A DNA stretch of 64,000 bases from Vitis vinifera. Taxonomy: Eukaryota > Streptophyta > Magnoliopsida > Vitales > Vitaceae. Shown in pieces: positions 34,097 to 45,373 of this stretch. The position numbers were made by a program, and so were the translations under genes. The notes under the pieces are model-generated. The model worked only from the letters and a program-made list of their open reading frames with translations. It searched no databases and was not told the DNA's origin. The DNA lies in NCBI RefSeq assembly GCF_030704535.1, contig NC_081812.1, forward strand, positions 22,357,501-22,421,500, read 5' to 3'. Positions within the stretch are counted from its first letter, which is position 1, and every line of letters starts with the position of its first letter.

Positions 34097-35821
34097 TCAA
34101 CTTGTATATATTGGTAGTGGGTTCAGCCTGACCACTGGGACGCAGACCAAGGGGGTTGCTCGGGTTGAGCCAAATCCCTCTTTCATATCAATATTGCCGT
34201 TTACTTTCCAGTCAAAGCACTGAATGAGAGCAGCAATGGTTGTATGGAGAACCTGCAGTGCTAGTGTAGTTCCGGGGCAAAGTCTTCTTCCACTACCAAA
34301 GGGCAGCAGATGGAACTGCTGTCCTCTTACATTCAATCGCCTGTTTATACCTCCCTCGTTGAGAAATCTCTCAGGCTGGAACTCGAGTGGGTTCTCCCAG
34401 GAATTTGGATCCCTTCCGATAGCCCACACATTAACAATTAGCTGGGTCTTCGCAGGAATGTCATAGCCTCCAACTTTGCAGTCTTCAATTGATTCCCTAA
34501 CAATGAAATGACCCGGAGGGTGAAGCCTTAGCGTTTCCCTCACAATGGCCTCAACATAGGGAAGGTTGGTAATATCTGATTCTTCCACCAGTCTGTCCTT
34601 TCCGACGACAGAATCAATTTCATGTCTTGCTTTCTCCATAAGATTTGGGCGGTTAATTAGTTCTGCGAGTGCCCATTCCATCGCATGAGCAGGTGAAGTT
34701 GTCCCTCCTCCAATCATATTCTACACAAATTATAAAAAAATTCACGCCATCAGTTGGTTTATTATTGTCCAAATTTTTTTTTCTTGTTTAAAAGATTTTG
34801 ATTGAGTTGGATTGGGATAATGAAAAAGTGCCATACACTTCAAAGTCTAATGTTATGCAGATGCAGGTATTATATATGTATGTAATAAGAATAGTCTGTT
34901 TACCAGCATCAAGGCCTTAATGTTCTCTCTTGTCAATCTCATCTCAGCCTTCTCGTCTTCTGTTGTATCAAGTAACATATCAATCAAATCCTTCACTTCA
35001 CCATTCCCATCACCTGCTTCCTTCTTCCTCCTCGCCTCTTCATGCTCGCTTATAATCCTCTCGATCATGGAGTCGTATTTATCACGAGCTGCCTTTGCCT
35101 TCTTTAAGAAACCCTGAATATCTAATTTCTTACAGAACCAGATAAAATCTGTCACATTAAGCTTCATTGCCATACTGGCCATTTCTAGTATCGACTTCTT
35201 CACCCCGGCAGCCTCATCTTCATTGTCTGAGCATCTTCGGCTCATACTCATTCTTGACACTATGTCACCGGTTAGCCTCAAAAGCTCAGCTTTAACATCA
35301 ACCGCCTCACCAGCTTTGGCCTTTTTTAGTAGTCTCTGTAAGAGTCGGTTCCTCTCCTCGCGCCTAATGGGACCAAAGTGGTGTATCGTCTGCATGCCAA
35401 GTAGTTCGGTCATACACAGTTTCTTCATGAATCTCCACTTTGCTCCATATGGAGCATATGTAAGGTCAGCGTCGCCATAGGCTACAAGTTCAGCAACGAC
35501 CTTTTTGGGCCGGTTGGAGAATACAACATCTTGGTTTTGAAGTAACTCTTTTGCCATCTCTGGAGAGGACACAACAACACAAGGGACAGAGCCAAAGAAG
35601 AAGTGCATTAGGGGTCCATAGCGCCATGAGAGCTTCTGATAGACTACATGAACGTTCGAGACAGGAAGAAGAAGGTGGAGGTGTCCAATGATAGGTAGGG
35701 CAACGGGGCCGGGTGGAAGACGAAGTTTTGTTCTTCGATATTTGGTGAAGAAAGGCCGGACCATGATGGCTGATAGGAGCCCGATGAGAATGTAAGGGAT
35801 GTAGTTCTGGAAATCAGCCAT
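34097..35821 (-). CDS. Cytochrome P450, CYP93A-like with atypical I-helix (copy 2)
   Basis: Exons (minus) 35821-34904 and 34720-34097 join in phase 0 to give 513 residues; the intron is 183 bp. The membrane anchor ([12 protein letters not shown]), hinge [31 protein letters not shown] and heme loop [10 protein letters not shown] (Cys 454) are all normal. The oxygen-activation motif is not: where the sister gene has AAGTDTS this one has GGGTTSP at 310-316. The conserved acid is therefore Thr 314 and the conserved Thr is Ser 315, with no gap in the alignment. The frame is otherwise intact, so the enzyme may have changed chemistry or speed rather than decayed. A TATATAA near 35858-35866 lies ~40 bp upstream of the start. 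The substrate is unknown; (iso)flavonoid-type phenolics are the family guess. Confidence 0.92.
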
Positions 35822-35857
35822 GGTTTAAGCTGCAAAATGAAACCAGGGTGTTGGTCT

Positions 35858-35866
35858 CTTATATAG
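35858..35866 (-). promoter_or_regulatory. TATA box of CYP93A-like copy 2
   Basis: CTATATAAG on the minus strand, about 40 bp upstream of the start codon at 35821, in the usual place for a plant core promoter with a short leader. Confidence 0.5.
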
Positions 35867-35879
35867 AAGAAAACCACTC

Positions 35880-38800
35880 AATATTATTACCCCCTTTTTG
35901 TTGGGTCTCATATGGACTAATGGACCTTGTGCCATTTTTTGCCACCAAGATTAAAGTATCCTAATACATGATAGAAACAATGACCCTATAGCAGGTGATA
36001 AGCAAGAGAGAGAGAGAGAGAGAGAAAAAGGGAGATGTGGGGAAAGTTTAAAAATTGGTTCAGGGTTGCAGGATTTTGATGGCATAGAATATTAACTAAG
36101 AAATAGTTATATTCTTCAAAAATATCGTAATGAATTTTCATAGGGAAAAAAAAAAACAGTTTGCTTCCAAATTTGAGTTAATTACATTAAATTTTTATTA
36201 GTGGACAATTTTAATATAACATTAAATTCAAGTCTTTTTGAGAAAGTTTTTAAAAATAATTCTAAAAAAATAGGTTTTGAGCACATTTCTTAAAAATTAC
36301 TCTCAATTGTTTTAAGAAATTAAATTCTATTTGAAAATCTAACTACAAAAAATAGTTTTTTGATTTATTTTTCATAAGTGTTTTACATTATTATAATGTA
36401 AAAATGCATAAAATAATTTTACATTTTCAGTTATTTTTCAAAACATTTGAAAAAACCATCTAAAAATATTTTAATTTTGTCTTAAAAAGAATAACTTGTA
36501 AAAACTTTGTAATAGTATCCAAATAGGTTGTAGCAAGGTTCAAGATTTTGGTGAAATTGTAAAAGACAGTTTATGTCAAGAATGAGTTATTTTTCAAGTA
36601 AAAACATAAAAAATGTTAGATTCACATATTAAGGGATCATTCGGTTCATTTTAACCAATTAATTCATATACTTATTTATATGGAGATAGTACATTTCATT
36701 TATTTTATTTATTTTTATATATAAAAATTGGAATAAAAAGATGTTAAATAGGTGTATTTAATCATTAATTTGAAACTAATAATAGCTTTTGGTGCCTAGT
36801 TACTAATGTACTACATATTCTAGGCGGCCATCCTAATCTAGGGTAGAAATGAGGAGGACAATACTAATAAATAAGAAGATGTGCTGTGACGTTCCACCAA
36901 ATGGCTCGAAAGCCTTATAAACAAAGGCACTAATATTTGTGGCTGTGTCCTACTATCGTCATGATCCATGTCACCTCGCAATTATGGAGGGCCATAAGTG
37001 TAATCCTACTAGTTTCCTACTCCCTCGACATCACCTAGAGTTGAATGACCCAAGCTAATGCAGCATGATAGGCTTTCAATAATGGGATTTTAGATAAATT
37101 TATGGAAAGTAAGTAGAATTATTTGTGAAAAATGATAGTTTTAAAATTATTGACAAAATTATGGCACTTTAAATCACATGAGTTTTGTTGAAAGTGCCAT
37201 ATAGTAACTTGTCTTAAAATTATGTTTTTAAAATACAATTTCAATATCATTGTAAAGTTGTATTTTGAAGACATAATTTTAATAAACGATTTACTATTTT
37301 TTAAGGGTTTTTTTTTTCAATATTTACCTATTTCAAGTTTTATTATTATAACATGCTTAAGAGTAACGACAATAAACACAATGATAATTTGATCATTCTT
37401 ATTCAAGAGAATCCTATTTACGAGCAAAAAGACATATGAATCAAGACTATGGTTATATTAATCACCATTTGGAACAAGTATATCTTTACGATGCCTTTAT
37501 GACTAATGATAAAAGTTTTCCCATTTTTTTATTAAAATTTCAAGAAAATATATTGATAGCTCTTGACATGATATTTGAGGGAAAAAAATAGAGGGTATTA
37601 ATTATCCTTCTTCTTGTTAAATCCGATTTTTCTCCAAACCTTGCCCATGAAGGGGAAGCTCGTGATATTTGAGGGTAAAAAAATTATTGTGCTTGGATAG
37701 CGAACTGCACCCAATATGTTAATGAAAATTTCTTGATTGGTTTTAGATTGATAACACTGCCAAGGAATTCAAAACAAAAGGGACATGACAAACAAGCCCT
37801 CAATTATGGTTCGCTGATTGAAGAACAATGAATGTTAGTTGCATTTTTTGCATGACGACATTAACGTGGTTTTGGCTATTTACTATTCTTCAAGTTTATT
37901 TTTTTTTTCTGTCTCTGTCTGTTTATATGATAAATATTGTCTTAATTTTCACTATGATAGGATACAGCAACATATTTTTGGTCCCCCACCAACATATATT
38001 TTTCTGTCTCTGTCTTAATTATATGATAAATACCTCCCAGACACTGAATTTTTGGTCCCCCACCAACATATTTTTAGTTGGGTCACGCTCGTGGGTCTTG
38101 AGCTTACAGATAACTTCACAGGGTTTGTCAACATTGAGTTGTATCTTTTCATTTGGATTGAACTCTAATCACTTTCTGCAGTGTCGAATATTTTAATTTA
38201 TTCTAAAAAATTGGTTCCATTACCTCCATGAAAGTTAAGTCCCACCTAATACTTTTGTAATTCCTTTCAACTAGCCGCCCAGCCAATAGTTTAAGTTTAG
38301 GAGGGGCAACCCTTATAACAAATATGAGCTTTAACCCAATGGTTCAGAGTCGGGAAGTTTTTTTGTTTTAATATTTTCAGAGGGTGTCTAAAAACAAGTT
38401 TTAAACTCAATATTTTTTATTATGTTAATTTTGTTTTTATAAAAATTGTGGAATTTATAAAAAATAAAATTTTGAATAGTTTTTATTATATTTTAATTTC
38501 CTTTTACATTTTTTCATTAAAAAAAAAGAAGAGATTTTAAGGTTTTTTTTTTCTCCTTTACTTTCTAGTTTATAAAATCTAAACAAAGCCTTGATTTCCC
38601 AAAATCTAATGTAATATAATTACTTGTTTTAATTATAACCTAACCAAATTAATAAAATTTTATTTTCTTTTGGTCTTAATTATTATTATTATTATTTTTG
38701 AAATTTAGAAAATTAATACAATATAAAATATAAAAATTTTAAATCTTATCTTCTTTTAAGTTTTCCCTTGTGATGATGGTCTTTGAATATTGTAACATAA

Positions 38801-39356
38801 CCCAATTTCCAATAGGATTTGAAATACCTAACGAGATGCATAAGGTTTTTGACTTTTGATTGTAATAATTTCTTGTAATACTTTTGATCGATTCCATATA
38901 GTATGTGATTTATAATAATAAGGTAAAAAATAATGTTCCATTCATGTTTGATTAAATATAAAATATAAGATAATAGGATAAGTAGGCAATACTAACCAAG
39001 TATTATTTAATATAATATTTAATACATAGAAAATGTCTTTATATATTTTAACATTCTGATATTTTTATTTTTAAATTTTAAATTTTTTAATCACAAATAT
39101 TGCTAACAAAAAAAAAAAAAAATTACTTACTAAGTGATAAATTATGCAACAATTTTCAAATAGTACTAAAAAAGAGAGGGGTTTCGTCTTTTAGAAAATA
39201 TTAGTCATGATATAGCTTTTATTTTAAACTAATAAGTATGATATACCTATTTTCCATTTCATTTTATTCCTTGTACAAATCATATACCACTGAAAATGAA
39301 ATTCTTGCTAAAAATTACACCATATGATAGACATTTCTGGCATAGGGTCACTTTGT
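35880..39356. other. Intergenic DNA between P450 copies 2 and 3
   Basis: No gene is seen. It includes a (GA)n run at about 36007-36026 and AT-rich DNA with scattered less-simple segments at 36.8-37.1 and 37.6-38.3 kb. A 122-codon frame at 37828-38196 is explained by an imperfect ~90-bp duplication and is not called. Confidence 0.35.
37895..38075 (+). repeat. Imperfect ~90-bp tandem duplication
   Basis: The phrases TTCTGTCTCTGTCT, TATATGATAAATA and TTTTGGTCCCCCACCAACAT occur in the same order twice, near 37907-38000 and 38001-38072. It has no coding meaning and explains the open frame across it. Confidence 0.6.
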
Positions 39357-41052
39357 TTACATTGTATAATTTGGAAATGGATTCAACCTGGCCACTGGGA
39401 CACAAACCAAAGGGTGTGCGAGGGCTGCATCAGGTCCCTCTTCCATATCAACATTTCCATTTCCTCCACCAACCCTCCATTCAAAACATTGAATCATAGC
39501 AGCCAAGCTTGTCTGAACAACCTGTAGTGCTAGTGAAATTCCAGGGCATATTCTCCTTCCACTCCCAAATGGCAGTAGATGAAAATGTTGCCCCTTTACA
39601 TCCAACTGACTCTTTAAACTCCCATCCTCTCTCAGGAACCTCTCAGGCCAGAACTCAAGTGGGTTCTCCCAGTAATTTGGGTCCCTTCCAATAGCCCACA
39701 AGTTAACAAATAATTGTGTCTTTGTAGGAATATCATAACCTCTGATGGTGCAATCTTCAATAGATTCTCTAGCGATCACTGCACCAGGAGGATGGAGCCT
39801 AAGTGTCTCCTTAACAATGGCTTGAAGATAAGGAAGGTTTGCGATATCTGATTCTTCCACAAGTCTATCCTTTCCCACTACAGAATCTATCTCTTGTCTT
39901 GCTTTCTCCATAATGTTTGGGTGGTTAATTAGCTCTGCTACTGCCCATACTGCTGCTGCAGCAGATGTATCCGTTCCCCCTCCAAAAATATTCTGGACAA
40001 GTTAAAAAAATCACTCTTTGTAAATTAATAAACAAAACTTCTTCAGTTATTTTCTGGTATAGAAATTTTGATTGGATTGGGTTTAGGCAATGAATATGAT
40101 ACATGTGATTATGAGATTAGTAAAAGTGAGAATTAGTTACCAGGATGATGGCCTTGACGTTCTCTCTTGTCAGTCTCATCTCCTCTTTCTCATCTTCGAT
40201 TATATCAAGTAAAATATCAAGCAAGTCATTCACTGTGTCTCCTCCATTATTCGGATCCCTTTTCTTCCTCCTTTCTTCTTCATGAGCCTTCATAATCCTT
40301 TCCATCATTGTATCAAACCTTCCACGAGCTTCTTTGACTCTCTTCTTAAATCCTTGCAGATCCAAATTCTTACAAAACCAGATAAAATCTGCCAAGTTAA
40401 AACTGCCTGTGAGCTGTACTATCTCTTTCATAAACTCTCTCACTTCGCTAGCATCATCCTCATTCCCAGAACACCTGTGCCTCAGAAGAATTCTTGTTAC
40501 TAAGTTGTTTGTTAGCCTCATAATCTCTCCTTTAACATCAACTGTCTCACCTGCTTCAGCTTTTCCCAATAGTGTTTGCAAAAATAGATGTCTCTCTTCT
40601 CTCATAACTGGGACAAATTTCTCTAGTGTTTGGAGGCCGAGAAGTTTGGTCATGCAAAGTTTCTTCATGAATTTCCAATAGGGCCCATATGAAGAAAAGG
40701 CAAGATCAACCGAGCCGTAGGTTAGGTAATCAGCATTGCTGAGTTTGGGTCGGTTGGAGAATGAAATATCATGGGTTTGGAGAAACTCTTTTGCCATCTC
40801 CGGAGAGGAAACTACCACACAAGGGATGGAACCAAGGAAGAGTTGAAATAGCGGTCCATAGCGGAGCGAGAGCTTGTGAAGGGATTGGTGAGGTTTTGAG
40901 CCGAGGAGGTGGAAGTGTCCGATGATAGGTAGGGCTAGTGGGCCCGGTGGTCGTCGCACCCTGGTCCGGTACTTGGTGAACAAGGCATGAACCACGACGA
41001 CAGATACGAGCCAAATGAGGAAGAGAATGATATAGTCTTGGACATCAACCAT
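39357..41052 (-). CDS. Cytochrome P450, CYP93A-like (copy 3)
   Basis: Exons (minus) 41052-40141 and 39992-39357, intron 148 bp, phase 0, 515 residues. The anchor ([17 protein letters not shown]) is followed by [19 protein letters not shown]. The I-helix GGGTDTS (308-314) keeps the acid-Thr pair. [14 protein letters not shown] and heme loop [10 protein letters not shown] (Cys 453) are present. In the I-helix the EWA triplet of copy 1 is VWA here. It is closest to copy 4, including the flanks, and belongs to a recent ~6-kb tandem duplication. The start MVDVQ at 41052 matches the sister genes; an in-frame ATG at 41070 is possible. It is an intact, probably endoplasmic-reticulum-bound hydroxylase of phenolic-type substrates (inference). 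Confidence 0.93.
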
Positions 41053-42466
41053 GGTTTGCAAACTCTGCACTCTTCTTCCTATCTTTTTTTACTCGTAATC
41101 TGTCAATAACTTCTGGCCTGATTTAGGATCTTTAATTCTCGATATGGGGTCGAAGAAACAGATCCACTATCAAAATAAAAGAAAAACAATATCATCTTAA
41201 GTCCTTGTTTGCATCTACAAATCATTATAAAACTAATGAAAACGTCTTTGTTTTAGACTTTTAGTCGTAGCTTTTGTCTCTCAGTACAAAAATAATATTT
41301 TCTATCTTAAACATTGCTTACAAGGAGTCACACAAAAGCAAAGTATCTTGGAGCTAAATAAATCTAGAATGAGTCTTTTGTTACTATTTAGCTACAAAAT
41401 AGAGTATAAGTTCAAAGTGTCTCAAGCTTGATTTCCACAGTTTTGTGATAACAACAATGTTTATTTGGCAAATGTTATTTATATTTTCAATCCCAATCCA
41501 TTTGTGTGATAATGGGGCAGGTTGGTGGTATGCCATTAGATTGGGTCAGCATGAAGTTGGGCCTTGAAGCCCAACTCTCTGTTGGTTGGGCCTGGTTTGT
41601 GGTCCTATTTTGAGCTTTTGGAGTCATCCAAGACACGTAAGGGCCAATCTCAGCTCAACTTGACATGATATAAAATGTTTTGGTGATGGGTTGCATAAAT
41701 CTAATTTGTGTAAGATAGAGAATAAAAAAGTGGTTTAAATTTAATAATGCTTTCATTCATGCTTTTTAATTTTCTGTCTTTCTTTTCTTATGTAGAGAAT
41801 GAAGAATTTTGAAAAGGTACAGTATAATTTTTTCAAAAAATCAAAAAATAAAAATCATTAGTGTTATTTTTTATTTTCATCTGTAAATTAAATGAGGGAT
41901 TGTTTCGAGATCAAAGGCAATGGGTCCAATTGGGCTACAAGTTGGGTTGGACTTAAGCCTTAAATTTTGGGTTGACATGGGGCTTGAGCCCATATCGTAC
42001 AGGATTTTGAAAAATTCTAACTATCATAATAAATTCAACTTAAAAATCATAAGAAAATTTCCTTTTTATTATCTATCGTTTCTAAGTTCTAAATAATAAA
42101 ATGAAATTTATTTTAATTACTATGTACTTTAAATTATTCCTTATCTTTTGTATTTTTTTTTTTTGGAAAAAGAGAGAGAGTTTTTACTGGTTTTTTTCAT
42201 CCGTTGCTCCGGGATTCAGTTCGGATCACCAAAAGAAACGGAAATGGAAAAAAAATAAATACAAAGAAGCTAAAAAATTAAAAATCACTTTTGGATGTGC
42301 GTACACTTTCCTCGGAGATCCAAACGGCCCCTAAAGATTGAATATACCCATAACTTCTAAAACCTAACAAAAACACTTGTACAAACTACAAAAAAGAGAG
42401 GAAAAAAAAAATTAGAGAGAGATCCCGAACAGGTACGTGATCACCTCGCTTCAGACCGGTCGGAAT

Positions 42467-43158
42467 TGTAGGGACCCCTCCTCCTGAGAACACGTACCAC
42501 ACACCTCATATTGACACGTAGCACGCAGACCATCCAGATCACCCCATCCGGATACACATGACGCGCCCTCATATCCGGCCTGCCTCAAGGAAGGTCAAAC
42601 GACACTTATAAACATAAAACATCCGGACAGCTTCCACGATACATCCGGATGACCAACGTAGTCCATCCGGATATAATGGTCCGGATCATTGACTAAAGTA
42701 AGCAAGTCTCACACGTTATCACAACAGCCTGTCATGGCCCACGTTTCACCACCTGTAGAGTGAAGGGACAAGATGAAGTGACAACAAGTCACTTCCCACG
42801 AACACCTACCACGATCTCTGTCAGCCGCCCGTAGGGTAATGGTAGCCCTGCCACCACCTAATGTCATCATAACAACACAAAATATCTCCCTGCCATTAAA
42901 GAGGGAATCAAAGCTTCTGATACGATATATATCAATCTTCACACAAAGAGGAAGGTAAGCTTGCAATACCTAAAAAAAAGCCAACTGATTATCTCTCTCT
43001 AACCATGGCTAACAAAACCATCGGAGGGTGCGTCCGGACACCCTGTCTGGACGTCTTTTGCAGGTAAACCAACTAAATTAAGAACCTGTATTGGTTGAGA
43101 ACTACGCATCCATCAATTTGGCAACTACGTGAATCGTCAGGGACGCGAGGTATCAACA
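42467..43158. mobile_element. Solo LTR of an LTR retrotransposon
   Basis: A 692-bp segment beginning TGTAGGGACCCC and ending GGTATCAACA (TG...CA ends), flanked by the perfect 5-bp target duplication GGAAT (42462-42466 and 43159-43163). The paralogous site near 48.88 kb is uninterrupted. No internal retroelement region remains, as expected after LTR-LTR recombination. CATCCGGAT-type phrases recur inside it. The perfect target duplication and insertion in only one of two duplicated segments point to a fairly recent origin. The family is not certain; the composition looks Ty3/gypsy-like. Confidence 0.88.
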
Positions 43159-43288
43159 GGAATCTCTCTCTGAAAACTAGAGATGAAATGAAGAAATAAT
43201 ATGAAAGAAGTGACGCAATAAATTACCGATAGAAATCTAAAAATAAAGATTTTGAGAAATCGGAGAGACGGTTCGATCGGATCGTTAC

Positions 43289-43385
43289 CTTCGGAGATAT
43301 TGGAGCCGTTGAAATTTGGGCGCAGGCGCTGAGAAGGGAAGACGAAGAGATGGAACTGTGTGGTGGCGAGGATTTTGTGGAGCAT
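43289..43385 (-). other. First-exon-like segment of an unknown gene (copy a)
   Basis: On the minus strand an ATG at 43385 opens 32 codons (M-L-H-K-I-L-A-T-T-Q-F-H) ending in a good donor, CCGAAG|GTAACG at 43289. Related segments lie at 43.68-43.79 kb and 48.99-49.11 kb. I cannot find following exons, so it is either a gene 5' end that was copied without its body or a leader of something downstream. The frame is not conserved between copies. Confidence 0.3.
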
Positions 43386-43679
43386 TTTCTTGTATTTTAA
43401 GGACGCCTATGTGATTGACTGATCTCTGGCAATGGGACGGTCATACACGTTTTGTGGACTTTTGACAACGGTAATTTAAAAAAATTATTCTTAAAAGAAA
43501 AAAAATAATTTCAAGTAGTTTTTGTTGAGGTTCCACGGATAAAATTTTAATCGTCTCTTTATTAAAAAAATTTAATATTACAAAAAATAAATTTTTAAAA
43601 AAAATTAATATTACAAAAAATTAAAAATTCAAACTAATTTATAAAAATAAAATTAAAAGGGAAATCGTCTGTGTAGACC

Positions 43680-43795
43680 GAGAAGACAAGCTGGATAAAC
43701 TGTGTAGTGGCGAGGGTTTCGCGGAGCATTCTCTTGAACTTTAAGGCAATGGGACGGTCAGACACGTTTCGTGGGATTTTTTTGATGGGACAATT
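43680..43795 (-). repeat. First-exon-like segment (copy b)
   Basis: A partial copy of the 43289-43450 segment, only ~300 bp away and in the same orientation. It shares CTGTGTAGTGGCGAGG, GGAGCATTCTCTTG and GGCAATGGGACGGTCA. It ends before the splice-donor part. Confidence 0.55.
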
Positions 43796-45373
43796 GTGTT
43801 TTGGACATGTGCGTCCAAAGCTCGGTTCCGGATAATATGAATTTTAAATTATTTTTTATTGATAAATTAAATTATTTTAATAATTATTTTAAAATTTTAT
43901 TATTTTTAAAAATATATCATTAAAAAAATTGATATATTTTTAGTTATTTTTATATACATAATTTTGATATATTTTTCAAGATGTTTGATTTTTAAATAAT
44001 AATAATAATAATAATTTATTTTTATTTTTTAATTTAGAAAATGACGTATTTTTTTTCGAATCATTAAATTATATTAAATTTTATTGAGATTTACAAAAGG
44101 AATAAAATTTTAATTAATGATTTTTTTTTTTTTTTTTTCATAATGAGCAAAGGTTATTTATGAAAAGATAAAAAAAATTATATTATTCTTTTCAATTTTT
44201 ACACTTCTTTTGAGTCTTAGATTTAAATGATGAATTTATATGAATTAAAACTTAATTTTTGAGTCTAATTTGGTCCAAAACGTAATTATTCATTTTTTTT
44301 TTTATGGGAGAATTACTAGATAGGATGTATTGGATGCAATAATTATGAAAAAGGTGGCTTAAGAATTTTTTTTAAAATAATTTTATCCTTGAATTTGCTT
44401 TTTTTTTTTCTTTATTATCAATAAATAATTTTGAGACTATCAATAATATGAGACCTACACATGTTGATAACTACATGTGATCAATAGTGTAATATCATGT
44501 CTCAAAAATTTATTTCACTTGAATTATAATAAACGCTAGAATAAAATTTTATTTATAAAAGCTAAAGATAAAGATAATTTTAGCATTTACTTGAATGAAC
44601 TTTGAAATGATAAGTCTAATTGAATGTTAAAATTTTTATAAAAGCAATCTAATAAATTGTGTATTATTAATTTAATTTATTATTTTGTATTAACTATAAA
44701 TTATTTTATATCATATATGTAATAAATTTATCATTTTTTTTACTCCTTTAACAACATTGGTTGAATGAAATATATATATATATATATATAAAATTAAATT
44801 ATTTGAAATATGGTATATTTAATAAATTTATCAATTTTTTTTTACTCCTTTGACGGGGTGAAGACAAAACTGCTTCCTTGGCCTCCTTCATTCATTGTGC
44901 CCTTGCTATTTTCAAATGAATTCTAAACTATACAAGGGCACAATGAAAGATCTATTTATTAATAAACTTCATAAATTTGGACTCAAGACTCCATCGATCT
45001 CTCTCTATCCAAACCTTATACATTTCTTTCCCTATCTTTTCCATTATTTGCTCACTTTTTCCACTCAAACACTACCCTCTACTCTATCAAAGATTCGCTT
45101 TATTCATCACTTTCTATTTCTATTCCATCAACATCTCACCATCTAAAACTCAACACACCATTTTCTTAGTTGAACTCAAAATTGCAATTACACAAACACA
45201 AATATTAACTTTCCTAAAAATAAAAATAAATAATTTGAGTCAAATGTGAATAATACGAGAATATAATATAATTTTTTATTCAAAGAGCTTGATATAACAT
45301 ATTTCATGTAGAAATGAAATCTTAAAACATACATATTTTTCGCCAACCAACCTAGCATTTAGGTTCGCTTTGT
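43796..45373. other. AT-rich DNA between P450 copies 3 and 4
   Basis: No gene is recognised. Long A/T runs fill 43.8-44.8 kb, including a (TA)n near 44771-44790. Two overlapping plus-strand frames at 44.9-45.25 kb lack any domain. The right end is the 3' flank of copy 4. Confidence 0.35.

Larger units (their letters stand above)
39300..43460. repeat. Tandem duplication unit 1 (P450 copy 3 and upstream DNA)
   Basis: This unit matches 45.3-49.17 kb in the same order. First comes the P450 gene, then upstream phrases GCATGAAGTTGGGCCTT (41540s and 47290s). Next is a GAATGAAGAATTTTGAAA block, then a purine-rich block with AAGAAGCTAAAAA (42.26 and 48.55 kb). Last is a first-exon-like segment with a GGTAAC donor. 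It differs from unit 2 by a solo LTR (42467-43158) and by lacking the 186-bp tandem repeat of unit 2. Confidence 0.75.

Noticed and set aside
37828-38196. 122-codon plus-strand frame
   Set aside because: It spans an imperfect tandem duplication and has no recognisable motif.
42101-42334. 77-codon plus-strand frame upstream of P450 copy 3
   Set aside because: The paralogous DNA near 48.5 kb does not conserve the frame, and it ends in lysine-rich A-run sequence.
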